Source: Rhizobium sp. CB3090 (GTDB taxonomy: Bacteria > Pseudomonadota > Alphaproteobacteria > Rhizobiales > Rhizobiaceae). From it: DNA of 64,000 bases. The first letter of the stretch is position 1; each line of letters opens with the position of its first letter. The stretch spans positions 1 to 64,000 of the forward strand of contig NZ_CP121664.1 in assembly GCF_029714285.1 (NCBI RefSeq), read 5' to 3'. The translations under genes were made by a program, and so were the position numbers. Below the pieces are notes generated by a model. That model worked only from the letters and a program-made list of their open reading frames with translations, was not told the DNA's origin and made no database searches. This document shows, in pieces, positions 63,701 through 64,000 of this stretch.

Positions 63701-64000
63701 CAGATCATAAGCGCTGAGGATGGTGTTGGAGATCTGCACATTGCGCTGGATCACCGGTCCGGAGGTCGTGGTGTTGGTCAGACCGTTGGTCAGGATCGAC
63801 ATGCTGCCGCCGGACTGAATGAGGCCGGCGTAGTTGACGACGGCGCCATTGCGACCGCCGCCTGGCCCTGCAATGGCAAGACCATTACCGGACAGCAGAG
63901 CTCCCTGGTCATTCGTGAGCACGCCGCCGACAAAGAAGTTGGCGTTGTTGCCGGCAAAGACGAGGCCGGAGGGGCTGTTGTAGAAATCCCCTGATACGTT
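57710..64000 (-). CDS. CdiA/filamentous haemagglutinin-type contact-dependent toxin, partial at the window end
   Basis: More than 2,090 residues; the frame stays open past 63922 to the end of the window (NVSGDFYNSPSGLVFAGNN), so the secretion signal and TPS domain lie outside. The body is a beta-helix of haemagglutinin repeats rich in Gly, Ser, Thr and Ala (for example GNLSIAGTNGVNIIASSAKV). A pretoxin region follows, and a distinct C-terminal domain of about 130 residues (FFWSGRTGSVGGQD, ASGTVRAVIGSSLRPGNVWE, ELPALMNNPKVTQIITIDP) is the likely toxin. I cannot name its activity. It is exported by a two-partner system not in the window and delivers its tip into neighbouring cells. An immunity gene follows directly. 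Confidence 0.88.
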   Translation of the reverse strand, partial: NVSGDFYNSPSGLVFAGNNANFFVGGVLTNDQGALLSGNGLAIAGPGGGRNGAVVNYAGLIQSGGSMSILTNGLTNTTTSGPVIQRNVQISNTILSAYDLITETYKCETRCGTGSGQHEPTYAWTETVDHLVSQIVSQDQLISGAGASAKIRAGGPLTINAINLTNAYSSIESDSNMLLTVAGTLTNDGTTLNRTTTTTCDSSTPCQYYPDVIKSDTTQGGPDCSGPNNPCIGGNDPSLTYSDNPNGNRDASKDLAAGSTVSLQAIGAISGVIEARGALVINGGGTVNNVAANGSINGGVAIDAPATASNPLGALNSMTAGGALFNVNAALASVAANGGASLSSGPSLASTSTTIASGPTVNGSSLTAGSTSISSGSLTANGSASVDGNSVAVANGVSISGGSLTANGSASLSGNGVTAAGGPSINSTALTTGGASVNPNSLMGKLTAAIGNSGNLAQMLQVNGAQLAALAKPQSGGVGGTVPGQVFLFETRAAFLDVSKFYGSAYFIDRIGYTPETQVPFLGDAYFDNQLIDEQLRQLVGDGLGAGSFIPGNNATDQMKTLLDNGVAYAEANGLALGQGLTPEQAASLTQSIVIYQTEIVDGAQVLVPVVYLSAADRAKVNSGGAVIAGNTVSIDAGSVDNSGAIAAADGMTINATDIKANGGVFLAGGNMNLNATNGITLAAQTMNIGGQTVVAANGGVTAGGNLKMDAGAGSLTLTGTKVAAGGSAELSGKTVTLGAVKQDNGGTQALIGTTVTTGGNLSIAGTNGVNIIASSAKVGGDLSVLSSNGSVNIISAGVENTVLTKDRLSLAQGGTITTTTSQIQQGSSLIAGGAMLVSGNQGVLIAGSTLDAKGNLGIVSASGNIAITATEDQTTSQSKTIAGLATGYKGGSSSSTSVSSNGSSITSENGKVTVEADAGNLSVIGSDIVAKGGTATLVAKGDITIGEATDSASSTSKSGNTKSSETTTTAEGSTISGQTGVSIASTGGNVTISASDVTAGDANHTADAKVSAAGNIVVASGKDTEETTSDSKSSGFLSSKKTHTHTYDEDAVGSSITASGNVNVAAGGETVISGSRVTAGNDLSLSGSTVTVMAAEEEHESDKQTKKSGIGVGSGGGFISIYGSHDKTISESSTDNVGSKLTAANGNIMLNATKGDLNIIGSSIAATNGDVTGKATGDINILPGHESDDTSKSDKRSGFGIQVSTSGGGASIGIGVGRFTDQVNQSADTNAVSTINAGGDITLKAGDTFNDQAGQIAAGGGVTISGANGVNILSGNDVTNFDEVATSFFAGVSVGVSSSFVSAGQSIENLASKLGNVTDGYSAANVAFAGMKAYEALSNLKDSVAAGNLASVSLTAGFTYSKTETSVSSSTPVLPTISGSSVDISTNGDFVSRGLQISAQASPDHAADPMNGSVLISANNIDMAGAQATSDASSRSESAGASIGVSVGVGIGGATGITPTASVSAGQSKSSSSSTTQVISSVSASNNIKFVSKGDTTLNNTVFSADTIDGDVGGNLSIISTPNTGAQSNSSSSLGFSFTGGTIGKTEGQDLLTASNVGTALGGLTLGGVQPGFGSGKGSTNWIDTPAGLYSTGDQNITVGENTNLTAAGLISTNGQVNLDTGTLTWSDFVGSQKYQGYQVDANIDLYGGADANGKTQNNSSAEGKYQLDDVEQSVKATISGSGGAGNITIRNPDRQAALEQSGQTGAVDQINTNPTQQNVVTKDKHIDLEPYISVQSLQAAVDAGQTLMQAIGNALDKMVADRKISSSDGQTARNILLSLKDPKLQTALISCAKQSNGSICSGVDPSYGTISSDLARAIIGIVEIGPKITVLSSEDKTVVSETGQEVDPETEDEFRTWDDLLDEFEALNGPRLPPSITSPSQVRLPESLNWLNQSDGIAINGSGGLFRSVGTTYNGSEPVYEELGPSGETTGKYVTLDSGGNAIAVGGNSGVTYFQQSSGLGSTATNNPVATQPNTAFFWSGRTGSVGGQDVAAQIALENGGTTLETLIGQNGVQMPAWDASNPAVVQAWQNISALYAAGASGTVRAVIGSSLRPGNVWETAELPALMNNPKVTQIITIDPATGASKVIFTRGKP

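Noticed and set aside
1..64000. CRISPR array
   Set aside because: No regularly spaced short repeats were seen; repeats in 58-64 kb belong to the haemagglutinin coding sequence.

Overview
The window looks like the start of a repABC plasmid from a rhizobium (Rhizobium/Agrobacterium group). It opens on the first codon of repA, followed by repB, a counter-transcribed RNA gap and repC. Other pointers to a rhizobium are a NodO-like RTX gene behind a recognisable nod box, rhizobial plasmid families (DUF1403, ScpB-like, DUF1612), an aquaporin-containing ars operon, and high-GC coding sequence throughout.

Layout. 1-4.5 kb: repABC, a GNAT acetyltransferase and a cold-shock gene. 4.67-7.49 kb: complete IS66-family element, copy A. 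7.6-10.5 kb: a scrapyard of a broken fic gene, a tniQ tail, an intact serine resolvase with its res block, a broken AAA ATPase and an integrase scrap. 10.5-13.7 kb: nodO with nod box, a tyrosine recombinase, and a Phd/PemK-type toxin-antitoxin pair. 14.0-20.7 kb: a Tn5053-like tniA-tniB-tniQ module, a Nudix-HAD-deaminase trio and a second resolvase. 21.2-24.4 kb: DUF1403, ScpB-like, a class I amidotransferase-like hydrolase and a GNAT. 24.5-32.7 kb: a second, divergent tniABQ module on the minus strand carrying an arsenic operon (arsR, two arsC types, aqpS-like, arsH, arsK-like MFS, DUF6428). 32.8-36.6 kb: a truncated DUF1612 gene, gene scraps and orphans.

36.8-55.9 kb reads as a defence island. 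It holds a SEC-C/TPR protein, a ~2,040-residue protein with an Mrr-like PD-(D/E)XK N-terminus whose last codons were replaced by IS66 copy B, a two-gene system matching Mokosh type I (pseudokinase-SF1 helicase plus PLD nuclease), and a compact four-gene operon encoding a STAS-like/winged-helix protein, a small unknown, a Cys-rich unknown and a GHKL ATPase. I recognise no named system in that last operon, and it is my leading candidate for an undescribed one. 56.1-57.0 kb has a toxin gene and an XRE antitoxin gene arranged tail to tail. 57.5-64.0 kb has an immunity gene and a huge CdiA/FHA-type exoprotein that runs off the window end.

How it fits together. The left third is replication and maintenance. 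The middle is layered transposition: two tni systems, two resolvases in direct orientation and two apparently identical IS66 copies with different target duplications. The cargo covers symbiosis (nodO), metal resistance (ars), nucleotide metabolism, phage defence and interbacterial competition. All function calls come from reading motifs by eye; no database search was run.
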